Origin: Streptomyces lycii
GTDB taxonomy: Bacteria > Actinomycetota > Actinomycetes > Streptomycetales > Streptomycetaceae
DNA: 49,032 nucleotides
Assembly (NCBI RefSeq): GCF_009735685.1
Contig: NZ_WHPN01000403.1
Span: 1 to 49,032, forward strand
Direction: 5' to 3'
Numbering within the stretch: position 1 is the stretch's first letter; each line of letters starts with the position of its first letter. Both the position numbers and the translations under genes were made by a program. Positions 8,696-17,314 of the stretch are shown here, in pieces. The notes beneath the pieces were generated by a model that had not been told where the DNA came from, searched no databases, and saw only the letters and a program-made list of their open reading frames with translations.

Positions 8696-9103
8696 TCAGA
8701 CCCGGTCGATGTGGACGTTGGTGGCCTTCACCCGGGCGACGGCCTCCATCCCGACGGCCAGCCCGAGTTCCTCCACCGCCTCCCGGGTCAGCAGCGACAC
8801 CAGCCGGTGCGGTCCGGCCTGCACCTCGACCTGCGCCGCGACGTCGCCGAGCCGGACCGCGGTGATGATGCCGGGGAAGGCGTTGCGAGCCGTCGTGTAG
8901 GCCTGTTCACCGTCGTCACCGGAGCCCGCGTCCGCGGCGAGTGCGACGGAGAACGCGGCCAGGTCGTGGCCGTCGATGAGCCGCCGGCCGGCCCCGGACT
9001 CCTCCCGGCGGGTCGGTATCCGGCCGGAATCCGCCCAGCGCCGGACGGTGTCGGGGCTGACGCCGAGAAGCCGCGCCGCCCGGCCGATGGTGTAGGACCG
9101 CAT
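8696..9103 (-). CDS. HTH-TOBE molybdate-responsive regulator
   Basis: A 135-residue two-domain regulator. Residues 4-48 form a MerR/excisionase-type helix-turn-helix ([18 protein letters not shown]). Residues about 70-133 form a TOBE/Mop oxyanion-binding domain ([16 protein letters not shown], ending [11 protein letters not shown]). That end resembles the end of the ModBC TOBE domain ([10 protein letters not shown]). The architecture matches actinobacterial ModE-like sensors that control molybdate uptake. It lies 344 bp upstream of modA on the same strand, so the modA-modBC operon is the obvious target; this is inference. The start at 9103 is preferred to an upstream ATG because the HTH begins there, and a -10 box ends 7 nt before it, suggesting a leaderless mRNA. 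Confidence 0.82.
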   Translation of the reverse strand: MRSYTIGRAARLLGVSPDTVRRWADSGRIPTRREESGAGRRLIDGHDLAAFSVALAADAGSGDDGEQAYTTARNAFPGIITAVRLGDVAAQVEVQAGPHRLVSLLTREAVEELGLAVGMEAVARVKATNVHIDRV

Positions 9104-9649
9104 GTGCGGCAATCTACGGTGCCATGGCTCGCAGTTGCAAGAGAGATACGGTCCTGTGCCTCGCACCTGCGGACACGACTCGGCTCCCGGGGTGGGCGCC
9201 CGCGCCTCCGCCTGCGCGGTGACGGACGAGCGGCGGAACCAGGGCAGCGGCGAGCGGCGGAACCAGGGCAGCGGCGAGCGGTGGAAGGAGGGAGCAGGAC
9301 GGGGCGCCGTGTCCGTACCGGCTCGGAGTTCCGTACCGGCCGGCGTGCCCGTACGGTCCCGGCGCCCGTACCCGCTTCGGCGACCTCACCGCACCGGCCG
9401 CGGTTCCTCCGGCGGTCTCACCGGCCCGGCGGCCTCAGGGGCTGCGACGCCCGCGACCGGTCGGTTCGGCCACCGATACGAGCCCGCCGGACGGCCGCCG
9501 GACCCGGCACCAGCCCGCCGGACCCGGCACCAGCCCACCGGACGGCCGCCGATACGCTCCCGCCGGACGGCCGCCGATACGAACCCTCAGGAGAGCCGTC
9601 GGAACGGTCCCGCCGGTTCTGCCGCCGGCAACCGTCACCGGTCCGGCCG
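9104..9649. repeat. 546-bp gene-free gap with two tandem-repeat blocks
   Basis: Apart from the regulator promoter I see no gene. A 24-bp unit (GAGCGGCGGAACCAGGGCAG plus CGGC) occurs twice in tandem at 9228-9251 and 9252-9275, with a partial third copy. At about 9470-9590 interleaved copies of CCGATACG, CGGACGGCCGCC and CCGGACCCGGCACCAGCCC alternate. The reading frames through these blocks are repetitive and not gene-like. Confidence 0.7.
9111..9140 (-). promoter_or_regulatory. Leaderless promoter of the HTH-TOBE regulator
   Basis: On the minus strand TTGCAA (9135-9140) is followed after 18 bp by TAGATT (9111-9116). The -10 ends 7 nt before ATG 9103, so transcription should start at or next to the start codon. 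No Shine-Dalgarno is present. Confidence 0.55.
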
Positions 9650-12388
9650 TCAGATGGCGCCCTTGCGGGTCAGGTGCGAGAAGGACAGCCAGCCCGGGAG
9701 CACCGGCAGCCAGAAGGTCATCAGCCGGAACAGCAGCACGGCGGGCGTCGCGATCTCCTTCGGCAGCCCGGCCGCGATCAGGCCCAGCGTCAGCGCCGCC
9801 TCCACGGCGCCCACACCACCGGGCGTCGGGGCCGCGGACCCCAGGGCGTTGCCGGCGAGGAAGACCACCGCGATGCTCGCGTAGCTGAGTTCGCCGCCGA
9901 ACGCCCGGATCGAGGCGTCCAGGCACATGACGAAGGCCAGCTGCATCAGCAGCGTCCCGCCGATGCCGGTGAGCAGCTTCTGCGGGCGCTGCATGATGTC
10001 CAGCATCCGCGGCACCACCCCCGCGAACAGCGACCGCACCCGGGTCGAGACGAACTTCCGCAGCCCCGGCACGGCCGTCACGATCAGGACGAGCACGGCA
10101 GCGGTCAGCAGCCCCGCGATCACGGTGCGGGAGGGCGACAGCGACGGCGTGCGCTCGGTTCCGGTGAGGTAGCCGAAGGTGAGCAGCAGCAGGATGTGCA
10201 GGCCCAGGCCGACCAGCTGGGAGGCGCCGACACTGGCCACCGCGAGCCCCGGGCGCACCCCGGCGCGCTGGAGGAAGCGGGTGTTGAGCGCGACCCCGCC
10301 CACGGCGGCCGGGGCGACCAGCTTCACAAACGAACCGGCGACCTGCGCCAGCACCGTACGGACGAAGGGCACCTTCTCCGACACGAAGCCGAGCAGGTTG
10401 AGCGCGGCCCCCAGATAGCTCAGCGCGGCGAAGAGCACGGCCGCCGCGACCCATGCCCACTGGGCGTCCTCGACCACGTCCTGGAAGCTGACGTGGGTGA
10501 GCTGGGAGAGCAGGAAGTAGACCGCGAAGGCCCCGGCGATGAAGGTGACGAGGGTGCGCGGCCGGATCCGTTCCAGCCGGGCGGGCTCGACCGGCGCCTG
10601 CGGCCGGATCAGCAGCATCTGCCGCCGGATCTGGGCGAGCAGGTCCTCCTCCCGGGCCTCCTCGATCGCCTCGTCCACGGCCTTCTTCTCGGCCCGTACG
10701 GTCTTGCGGTCGGGCAGCGGGGAGGTGTGCTCCCCGGCGGCCGTCCCGCTGTTCGCGCGGGACGCCGCCAGCACCGCCTCGCGCTCGCGCTGCGCCCGTT
10801 CCTTGGCGAGCCGGCGCAGCTCGGCGCGGGTGGAGCGGCTCAGGGCGATCGGCTGGAGCAGCGGCAGGCTGTCGGCGACGGCGTCCGGCCCGAGCACGTC
10901 GACGGCGGCGGCGACGGAGCGCTCCGCGCCGACCCGCAGGCCGAGCGTGGTGAGCAGCTGGGCCACGTCCATCCGCAGCACCAGGTCGCTCGCCGCGATC
11001 TCGCCGCCGCGCAGATCGGTCAGCACGACCGAGCCGGAGCGGTCGACCAGCACGGCGTCGCCCACCAGTCTTCGGTGCGCGATGCGCCGCGACTGGAGGG
11101 CCTCGACCTGGCGCCAGGTGGAGCGCAGCAGCTCGTCGGTGAGTTCCTCGTCGGGCAGCGCGTCCAGGCTGCGGCCGCCGGTGTGCTCGTAGACGAGCAT
11201 CACGGCGTCCGGGCCCAGCTCGGAGGTGGCGATCAGCTTGGGGGCGTTGGCTCCGGCGGCGATGGCGGCGTACGCGAGCAGCGCCTCCTGCTCCAGGGCC
11301 TGGCGGAGCGACTGGAGGCTGCGGCGCTGGGTGATGCCGCGCAGCGCCAGCCGCCGCCACACCCGGTAGAAGAAGCCCTGGGCCTGCTGCTCGCGGTCGA
11401 CGACCGTGACGTCCAGCGGCGGGCCGTCCTCCAGATAGACGAGATAGCTGCGGCCGCGGTCCTGCTTCTCGGCGTCCTCCTCGTCGGCGTCCCCGGTGCG
11501 CACGGCGCTGACCGGCTGGAAGCCGACGCGGCGGAGTCCGGCGAGCAGGTTCTGGCCGGTCGGCCGGACGTTCGGGGAGCCGACGGCGTAGAGCGTGCCG
11601 TACGCGACGGCCCAGCCGATCAGCACGGTGACGAGGATGGAGAAGGGGGTGGAGAAACCGCCGACGAGCACCGCGAAGGAGTCCAGCACCAGGACCGCCC
11701 ACAGCACCACGCGCCAGCGCGGCCGGCGGGCCATCCCGACCGCCGTCATATAGGCGATGACGGGCGCGAGATAGCCGTGCACGGGGTCGGTCACCGCGCC
11801 GTTCGGCGCCTGCTGGGTGAGCGCGTCGCGGATCGAGCCCGGTGCGGACTCGGCGACCCACAGATCGGTCGTGAGGGAGACGCCGTGCGCGAGCACGGCG
11901 GCGAGGACGCCGTCGGCGATGCGCAGCCCGTCCCGTTTCACCAGGCGCTCGATGGCGAAGGCCACCGGCACGATCAGCACCGCGACGCTCGACGCCAGAC
12001 CGGCGAAGTTGATCAGCAGGGTGGGCGCCTGGCCGGTGCCCTTGCCGATGTCCTCCTCCAGGCCCTCGGTGGTGCCGTGCGCGAAGGCGGCGACGGCCAG
12101 GACCACCACGATCCCCAGCACGCCGACCAGCAGCCGCACCAGGTCGGAGGGCCGGTGCACGCGCGCCGGGAGCAGCGGCTCGTCACCGGAGACCTGCTCG
12201 GCGTGGACCTCCACACCGTCCGTGCCGCCGCCCGGGCCGGGAGGGCCGGGCCCGTCCGGACGGGTCGCGCCGAGGGCGGTGGCGCCGGCGGCGCCGTCCT
12301 GCGGGCGTGACGCGGCGGCAGAGCTGCCGGTCCCGTCCGGACCCTCGGCACTCTGCTCCTCGGCTACATCTTTTCGATCACGTATCAC
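9650..12388 (-). CDS. Flippase-like membrane protein with kinase-like middle (LPG synthase TM family)
   Basis: A 912-residue integral membrane protein. Residues 1-75 are low-complexity and cytosolic. Residues about 83-270 hold several hydrophobic spans. Residues about 310-490 resemble a degenerate RIO/aminoglycoside-kinase-like fold: VMLVYEHTGGRSLDAL hinge, AHRRLVGDAVLVD in the place of the catalytic loop and VVLTDLRGG in the place of DFG. The last ~320 residues match the lysylphosphatidylglycerol-synthase/flippase TM domain (UPF0104, PF03706), with VAPAAVGGVALNTRFL and PTPGGVGAVEAALTL loops. Its job is probably lipid or lipid-linked precursor movement; the substrate is unknown. No LPG-synthase catalytic domain is present. 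The start is a GTG at 12388; a weak ribosome binding site makes the exact start uncertain. Confidence 0.75.
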   Translation of the reverse strand: MIRDRKDVAEEQSAEGPDGTGSSAAASRPQDGAAGATALGATRPDGPGPPGPGGGTDGVEVHAEQVSGDEPLLPARVHRPSDLVRLLVGVLGIVVVLAVAAFAHGTTEGLEEDIGKGTGQAPTLLINFAGLASSVAVLIVPVAFAIERLVKRDGLRIADGVLAAVLAHGVSLTTDLWVAESAPGSIRDALTQQAPNGAVTDPVHGYLAPVIAYMTAVGMARRPRWRVVLWAVLVLDSFAVLVGGFSTPFSILVTVLIGWAVAYGTLYAVGSPNVRPTGQNLLAGLRRVGFQPVSAVRTGDADEEDAEKQDRGRSYLVYLEDGPPLDVTVVDREQQAQGFFYRVWRRLALRGITQRRSLQSLRQALEQEALLAYAAIAAGANAPKLIATSELGPDAVMLVYEHTGGRSLDALPDEELTDELLRSTWRQVEALQSRRIAHRRLVGDAVLVDRSGSVVLTDLRGGEIAASDLVLRMDVAQLLTTLGLRVGAERSVAAAVDVLGPDAVADSLPLLQPIALSRSTRAELRRLAKERAQREREAVLAASRANSGTAAGEHTSPLPDRKTVRAEKKAVDEAIEEAREEDLLAQIRRQMLLIRPQAPVEPARLERIRPRTLVTFIAGAFAVYFLLSQLTHVSFQDVVEDAQWAWVAAAVLFAALSYLGAALNLLGFVSEKVPFVRTVLAQVAGSFVKLVAPAAVGGVALNTRFLQRAGVRPGLAVASVGASQLVGLGLHILLLLTFGYLTGTERTPSLSPSRTVIAGLLTAAVLVLIVTAVPGLRKFVSTRVRSLFAGVVPRMLDIMQRPQKLLTGIGGTLLMQLAFVMCLDASIRAFGGELSYASIAVVFLAGNALGSAAPTPGGVGAVEAALTLGLIAAGLPKEIATPAVLLFRLMTFWLPVLPGWLSFSHLTRKGAI

Positions 12389-12549
12389 CGGTCACCGCCC
12401 GGAAGATGGTGGCATGCCCCGTGTCCGAGGGTGGGCATCAGGGTGCATTTCGCGGATACGGGAAGCGGAGGATACGTGTCCGGAGGGCGCCGGTCACGGA
12501 CCGTGACCGTCTCCCGGGATTGTCGTCGGGATGCGGCAGGATGGGCCGG

Positions 12550-13404
12550 ATGAGCGGTGAGACCGGACCGGGCGGGCCCGGTGAGCTGCCCGAGTACGCC
12601 GAGCGGGTGCTCGAGGCCGCGGAGGCCGTGCCGCCCGGCAGAGTGATGACGTACGGCGATGTCGCCGAGTGGCTGGGCGAGGGCGGGCCGCGGCAGGTGG
12701 GGCGCGTGATGGCGCTGTACGGCGGCGCCGTGCCGTGGTGGCGTGTGGTGCGGGCGGACGGGCTGCCGCTGCCCGGCAGCGAGCGGCGCGCCCTCGCCCG
12801 CTACCGCGAGGAGGGCACCCCGCTGCGCGACGCGCCGCGCGGCTCCGGCCGCCCGACGCGGATCGACATGGCCCGGGCGCGCTGGGACGGCCGTCCGGCC
12901 GGCTGCGGTGCCGACAGCCGTTTCGGCAGTGGTGCCGGCAGTGGCGCCGACAGCGGTGTGGGCAGTGGTGCCGACAGCGATTCCGGGGGCGGCGCGGGGA
13001 TGGACTTCCGGAGCGGCGGGGACGGCGGCACCGCCCGGGAGGCCGACGGCGACGCCGGCCGCGCCGACAGCGGCACCGGCACCGGCAGCGGCAGCACCGG
13101 CGCGAGCAGCACCGCCGCAAGCGCGCCCGGCACCGGCAGCGGCGGCGGGACCGGCGGCAGCGGCGACCGAGCCGCCGGTGTCGGCGGACCCGGCGGACCC
13201 GGCAGGGGCGGCAAAGGCAGCACGGGCAGCAGCGGCAGCACGGGCAGCAGCGGCGGCAAGGGCAGCAGCGGCAGCAAGGGCAGCCCGGGCGGCAGGGGCG
13301 CCGGAGCCGGCGGGGGCGCCGAAGTCGGCGGGGGCGGCAGCCGGCCGGTCACCGCGCGCGGAAAGGGACACAGCGGCCGGCTTCCGCCACCCGGCGGCCG
13401 GTGA
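12550..13404 (+). CDS. atl: Alkyltransferase-like protein (ATL) with Gly/Ser-rich tail
   Basis: Residues 10-110 form an MGMT-family DNA-binding domain: PPGRVMTYGDVAEWLG, RQVGRVMALY (arginine-finger helix) and VPWWRVVRADG. The PCHR active site of true O6-alkylguanine transferases is PWWR here, so the alkyl-accepting cysteine is replaced by Trp64. That is the hallmark of ATL proteins, which bind O6-alkylguanine and channel it to nucleotide excision repair rather than repairing it directly. Residues about 118-284 are an extended Gly/Ser/Ala tail with GSTGSSG-like repeats, absent from typical ATLs of 100-120 residues. Start 12550 is preferred to ATG 12541 because CAGGAT (12537-12542) ends 7 nt upstream, suggesting a leaderless mRNA. 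It lies upstream of adnA. Confidence 0.8.
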   Translation: MSGETGPGGPGELPEYAERVLEAAEAVPPGRVMTYGDVAEWLGEGGPRQVGRVMALYGGAVPWWRVVRADGLPLPGSERRALARYREEGTPLRDAPRGSGRPTRIDMARARWDGRPAGCGADSRFGSGAGSGADSGVGSGADSDSGGGAGMDFRSGGDGGTAREADGDAGRADSGTGTGSGSTGASSTAASAPGTGSGGGTGGSGDRAAGVGGPGGPGRGGKGSTGSSGSTGSSGGKGSSGSKGSPGGRGAGAGGGAEVGGGGSRPVTARGKGHSGRLPPPGGR

Positions 13405-13560
13405 CACGGCACCCGGCCCGCACCGCCCCGCGGCGCGTCCCCGGGGACCCGCTGCGCCGCGCGTTCCGATGGGCGTAGCGTCTTCGTCGCGCGCCACCGA
13501 CACCTCCCGGCCCGCGCGGCCGCAAGGCACCCAGCACACCCACCAGGACCGGCGATCCAC

Positions 13561-16500
13561 GTGAGCACCTCCATCCCGTCCGTCTTCCCGCACCGCCGGG
13601 TACGGCAGCCGTCCACCGGCGCCTACCGGCTCGTGCGGAGCGCGCCGGGGCCGGTCGGTCCTCCTGTTCTGGACGCACGGCAGCGTGCCGTGGTTGACCA
13701 TGACGACGGCCCGCTGCTCGTTCTCGCGGGCCCCGGCACGGGCAAGACCACGACGCTCGTCGAGGCCGTCGCCGAGCGGGTGCGCCGGGGCACGGACCCG
13801 GAACGCATCCTGGTGCTCACCTTCAGCCGCAAGGCCGCGGTGGAACTGCGCGACCGCACGGCGGCCCGGCTCGGCGGCCACGGACCCCAGGCCACCACGT
13901 TCCATTCGTACTGCTATGCACTGGTCCGTGCCCATCAGGACGCCGAGTTGTTCACCGAGCCGCTGCGGCTGCTGTCCGGCCCGGAGCAGGACGTCGTCGT
14001 ACGGGAACTGCTCGCGGGCCAGACCGAGCTGGAGCAGGAGGGCCGGGGATCCGTCCGCTGGCCGGACGACCTGCGCGCCTGCCTCACCACCCGGGGCTTC
14101 GCCGACGAGGTGCGCGCCGTGCTCGCGCGCAGCCGGGAACTGGGCCTGGACCCCGCGGCGCTGGGCGGCTTCGCGGCCCGCACCGGGCGGACCGACTGGG
14201 GGGCCGCGGCGGCGTTCCTCGCCGAGTACCTCGACGTCCTCGACGCGCAGGGCGTGCTCGACTACGCCGAACTGGTGCACCGCGCGGTGCTGCTCGCCGA
14301 GCGCCCCGAGGTCGGCGCGGACATCGCCGCCCGGTACGACGCCGTCTTCGTCGACGAGTACCAGGACACCGACGCCTCCCAGGTCCGGCTGCTGCACGCG
14401 CTGGCGGGCGGCGGGCGCACGCTGGTCGCGCTCGGCGACCCGGACCAGTCGATCTACGCGTTCCGGGGCGCCGACGTCGGCGGCATCCTGGAGTTCCCGC
14501 ACGCCTTTCCCCGCCGCGACGGGGCGCCGGCGCCCGTACGGGTGCTGGGCACCTCCCGGCGCTCTTGCGCCCGGCTGCTCGCCGCCACCCGGCTGCTCGC
14601 CGGCCGGATGCCGCTCACCCGGCTGCCCGCGGACGCCGTCCGCGCCCACCGGGACCTGCGGGCCGAACGGGACGGCGGCCGTGTCGAGGTGTTCACCTAC
14701 CCGACCGCGGGCGCCGAGCTGGACAACATCGCCGACATCCTGCGCCGCGCCAACCTGGAGGACGGGGTGCGGTGGAGCGACATGGCGGTGCTGGTGCGCG
14801 CGGGCGGGCGGTCCATCCCCGCGGTGCGCCGTGCGCTGACCTCCGCGGGCGTACCCCTGGAGGTCGACGGCGACGACCTGCCGCTGCGCCACGAACCGGC
14901 GGTCGCGCCGCTGCTCCAGGCCCTCCGGGTGGCCGCCACCGGCGCGCTGTGGACGGACGGCGGCGGGGCAGCGGCGCCGACGGGCGCGGAGCCGGCGGGC
15001 GGCGGTGCGCCACCGGTCGGCCTGGCCGCGGAGACCGCCCTGGAACTGCTCACCTCGCCGCTCGGCGGCATGGACAGCGCCGACCTCCGGCGGCTCGGCC
15101 GCGCCCTGCGGGACGGCGAGCGCGCCGCGGGCAATCCCCTGCCGCGCCCCTCGGACGTGCTGATCGCCGAGGCGCTCGCGGAGCCGGAACGGCTCGTCTC
15201 GCACGACCCGGCGTACGCGCGGGGCGCGCAGCGGCTCGGCCTGCTGCTCCGCAAGGCACGCGAGCTGCTGGCCGGCGGCGGCACCGCGGAGCAGGCGCTG
15301 TGGGAGCTGTGGGACGGCACCCCGTGGCCCGGCCGGCTGGAACGCGCGGCCCTGCGCGGCGGCGCCTCCGGCCGCAACGCGGACCGGGACCTGGACGCGG
15401 TCTGCGCCCTGTTCGAGACGGCGGCCCGGGCCGAGGAGCGCGTCGGGGGCCGGGGCGCGCTGAACTTCCTCGAGGAACTGGACGCCCAGGACATCGCCGC
15501 CGACACACTGACCCGCCGTACCGCCCGCCCCGACGCCGTACGGCTGATGACCGCGCACCGCGCCAAGGGCCTGGAATGGCGGCTGGTGGTCGTCGCGGGG
15601 GTGCAGGAAGGGCTGTGGCCGGACCTGCGGCGCCGCGGCTCGCTGCTGGAGGCGGACCGGATCGGCCGCGACGGCATCGCCGAGCCGCTCACCCCCGGCG
15701 CCCTGCTCGCGGAGGAGCGGCGGCTGTTCTACGTCGCCGCGACCCGGGCCCGGGAGCGGCTCGTCGTGACCGCGGTGAAGGCCGCCGCGGACGACGGTGA
15801 CCAGCCCTCCCGGTTCCTCGCCGAACTCGGCACCGACCCGGTCGACGTCGCCCACCGCCCCCGGCGCCCGCTCGCCGTCGCCGCGCTCGTCGCCGAACTC
15901 CGCGCCACCACCGTCGACCCGGCCGCCTCCCCGGCGCTGCGGGACGCCGCCGCCCTCCGGCTGGCCCGGCTCGCCGCCCTGCAGGAGGAGCCGGGGGCCG
16001 CCGGGGACGACGGATCCGCCGGCGGCCGGCCGCTCGTGCCGGCCGCGCACCCGCACCGCTGGTGGGGGCTGTACGAGCCGACGCACAACGAGGTCCCGCT
16101 GCGCGACCGCGACCGGCCCGTCACGCTCTCCGGCAGCGCCCTGGACCAGCTGGCGAACACCTGCTCGCTCCAGTGGTTCCTCGGCCGCGAGGTCAAGGCC
16201 GACAGGCCCGCGACCGCCGCCCAGGGCTTCGGCAACGTCGTGCACGTCCTCGCCGACGAGGTGGCCTCCGGACGCACCCCTGCCGATCTGGCCGTCCTCA
16301 TGGAGCGCCTCGACTCGGTCTGGGACTCGCTCGCCTTCGACGCGCCCTGGAAGTCCCGCCAGGAGAAGGAGAACGCGCGCGCCGCGCTGGAACGCTTCCT
16401 GCACTGGCACGTCATGGGCCGGGGCTCGCGCAGACCGGTCGCGACCGAACACGACTTCGACGTGACCCTGCGGGCGGGCGACAGCTCCGTACGCATCCGC

Positions 16501-17007
16501 GGCAGCATGGACCGCGTGGAGGAGGACGCCGAGGGGCGCGCCTACGTGGTGGACTTCAAGACCGGGAAGACCAAGCCCACCGGGCCCGAGGTCGCGCGCC
16601 ATCCCCAGCTCGCCGTCTACCAGCTGGCGGTGCGCGAGGGAGCGGTCGACGGCGCCTTCGGGGGGCGCCGGCCCGAACCGGGCGGCGCGGAACTGGTCCA
16701 TCTGCGGCTCGGCGCCACCCGCAGGGACGGCGGCGACGAGCAGCCCGTCGTACAGGCGCAGGAAGCCCTGGCGGCCGCCGAGCCGGGAGAACGGCCCGGT
16801 GCGGGGGACGGGGCGGACGAGGGCGGAGACGGTACGGGCGGGAGCGTCGGCGCGGCCGGTGACACCTGGGTCGGCGAACTGCTCGCGGACGCCGCGGGGC
16901 GCGTACTCGACGAGCGCTTCACCCCCAGCACCGGGCAGCACTGCCAGCACTGCGCCTTCCGCAACTCCTGCTCCGCGCTGCCGGAGGGACGGTACGTGGT
17001 GGACTGA
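13561..17007 (+). CDS. adnA: AdnA-type UvrD helicase-nuclease subunit
   Basis: A 1148-residue UvrD-family motor with a C-terminal RecB-type nuclease, matching one subunit of the AdnAB double-strand-break resection complex of actinobacteria. Seen: Walker A AGPGTGKTT (56-64), motif II VDEYQDTD, LTFSRKAA and GDPDQSIYAF helicase motifs, the RLMTAHRAKGLEWRLV motif, and a nuclease domain with RGSMDRVEED and VVDFKTGK (Asp998, Lys1000). Cys868, Cys1128, Cys1131 and Cys1137 make a C-x(n)-C-x2-C-x5-C set like the 4Fe-4S staple of AddB-type nucleases. The GTG start at 13561 has AGGA about 10 nt upstream. adnB follows after 307 bp. It plays the role of RecBCD/AddAB in end resection. Confidence 0.9.
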   Translation: MSTSIPSVFPHRRVRQPSTGAYRLVRSAPGPVGPPVLDARQRAVVDHDDGPLLVLAGPGTGKTTTLVEAVAERVRRGTDPERILVLTFSRKAAVELRDRTAARLGGHGPQATTFHSYCYALVRAHQDAELFTEPLRLLSGPEQDVVVRELLAGQTELEQEGRGSVRWPDDLRACLTTRGFADEVRAVLARSRELGLDPAALGGFAARTGRTDWGAAAAFLAEYLDVLDAQGVLDYAELVHRAVLLAERPEVGADIAARYDAVFVDEYQDTDASQVRLLHALAGGGRTLVALGDPDQSIYAFRGADVGGILEFPHAFPRRDGAPAPVRVLGTSRRSCARLLAATRLLAGRMPLTRLPADAVRAHRDLRAERDGGRVEVFTYPTAGAELDNIADILRRANLEDGVRWSDMAVLVRAGGRSIPAVRRALTSAGVPLEVDGDDLPLRHEPAVAPLLQALRVAATGALWTDGGGAAAPTGAEPAGGGAPPVGLAAETALELLTSPLGGMDSADLRRLGRALRDGERAAGNPLPRPSDVLIAEALAEPERLVSHDPAYARGAQRLGLLLRKARELLAGGGTAEQALWELWDGTPWPGRLERAALRGGASGRNADRDLDAVCALFETAARAEERVGGRGALNFLEELDAQDIAADTLTRRTARPDAVRLMTAHRAKGLEWRLVVVAGVQEGLWPDLRRRGSLLEADRIGRDGIAEPLTPGALLAEERRLFYVAATRARERLVVTAVKAAADDGDQPSRFLAELGTDPVDVAHRPRRPLAVAALVAELRATTVDPAASPALRDAAALRLARLAALQEEPGAAGDDGSAGGRPLVPAAHPHRWWGLYEPTHNEVPLRDRDRPVTLSGSALDQLANTCSLQWFLGREVKADRPATAAQGFGNVVHVLADEVASGRTPADLAVLMERLDSVWDSLAFDAPWKSRQEKENARAALERFLHWHVMGRGSRRPVATEHDFDVTLRAGDSSVRIRGSMDRVEEDAEGRAYVVDFKTGKTKPTGPEVARHPQLAVYQLAVREGAVDGAFGGRRPEPGGAELVHLRLGATRRDGGDEQPVVQAQEALAAAEPGERPGAGDGADEGGDGTGGSVGAAGDTWVGELLADAAGRVLDERFTPSTGQHCQHCAFRNSCSALPEGRYVVD

Positions 17008-17314
17008 GGGGGCAGGAGCGAGGGGGCCGGGGCCGGAGGCGGGGGCGGTGCCCCGAGGGGGCCGGAGCGGCTCGACGGTGCGCACGCCGTGCGGGGCGGC
17101 GCCGCCGGACCGGGTGTCCGGGCGGGGGTCGGCCCCGGGTGCCGGGCCCCGTGTGCCGGCCCAGGGCGTCCGCCCGAGGCGACCGCCCCGGGTGTCCGCC
17201 CACGGCGTGCGCTCGCGGCGTGCGCTGTCCGGCCCGCGTGCCGGACCACCGCCGGGAGGTGACCGTCCGCACATCCGGCGACGGCTGTCGGCGGGGCCGG
17301 TTAGCCTCACTCGG
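17008..17314. other. Gene-free spacer between adnA and adnB
   Basis: This 307-bp gap has no supported gene. It is rich in irregular repeats of GTGTCCGCCC/GTGCCGGGCC-like segments. The adnB -10 box (TAGCCT, 17302-17307) lies at its end, so adnB probably has its own promoter. Confidence 0.6.
17302..17307 (+). promoter_or_regulatory. Leaderless -10 box of adnB
   Basis: TAGCCT ends 7 nt before GTG 17315 and no Shine-Dalgarno is present. The spacing fits a transcript that begins at the start codon. No consensus -35 is seen. Confidence 0.45.

Noticed and set aside
8267..12310. A 1347-codon plus-strand frame over the mod regulator and flippase genes
   Set aside because: It crosses repeat arrays and a real minus-strand gene; its composition is that of an antisense shadow.
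16799..17314. An N-terminal extension of AdnB of 172 residues
   Set aside because: It overlaps the end of adnA, is Arg/Pro/Gly-rich without family similarity, and a -10 box sits right before GTG 17315.
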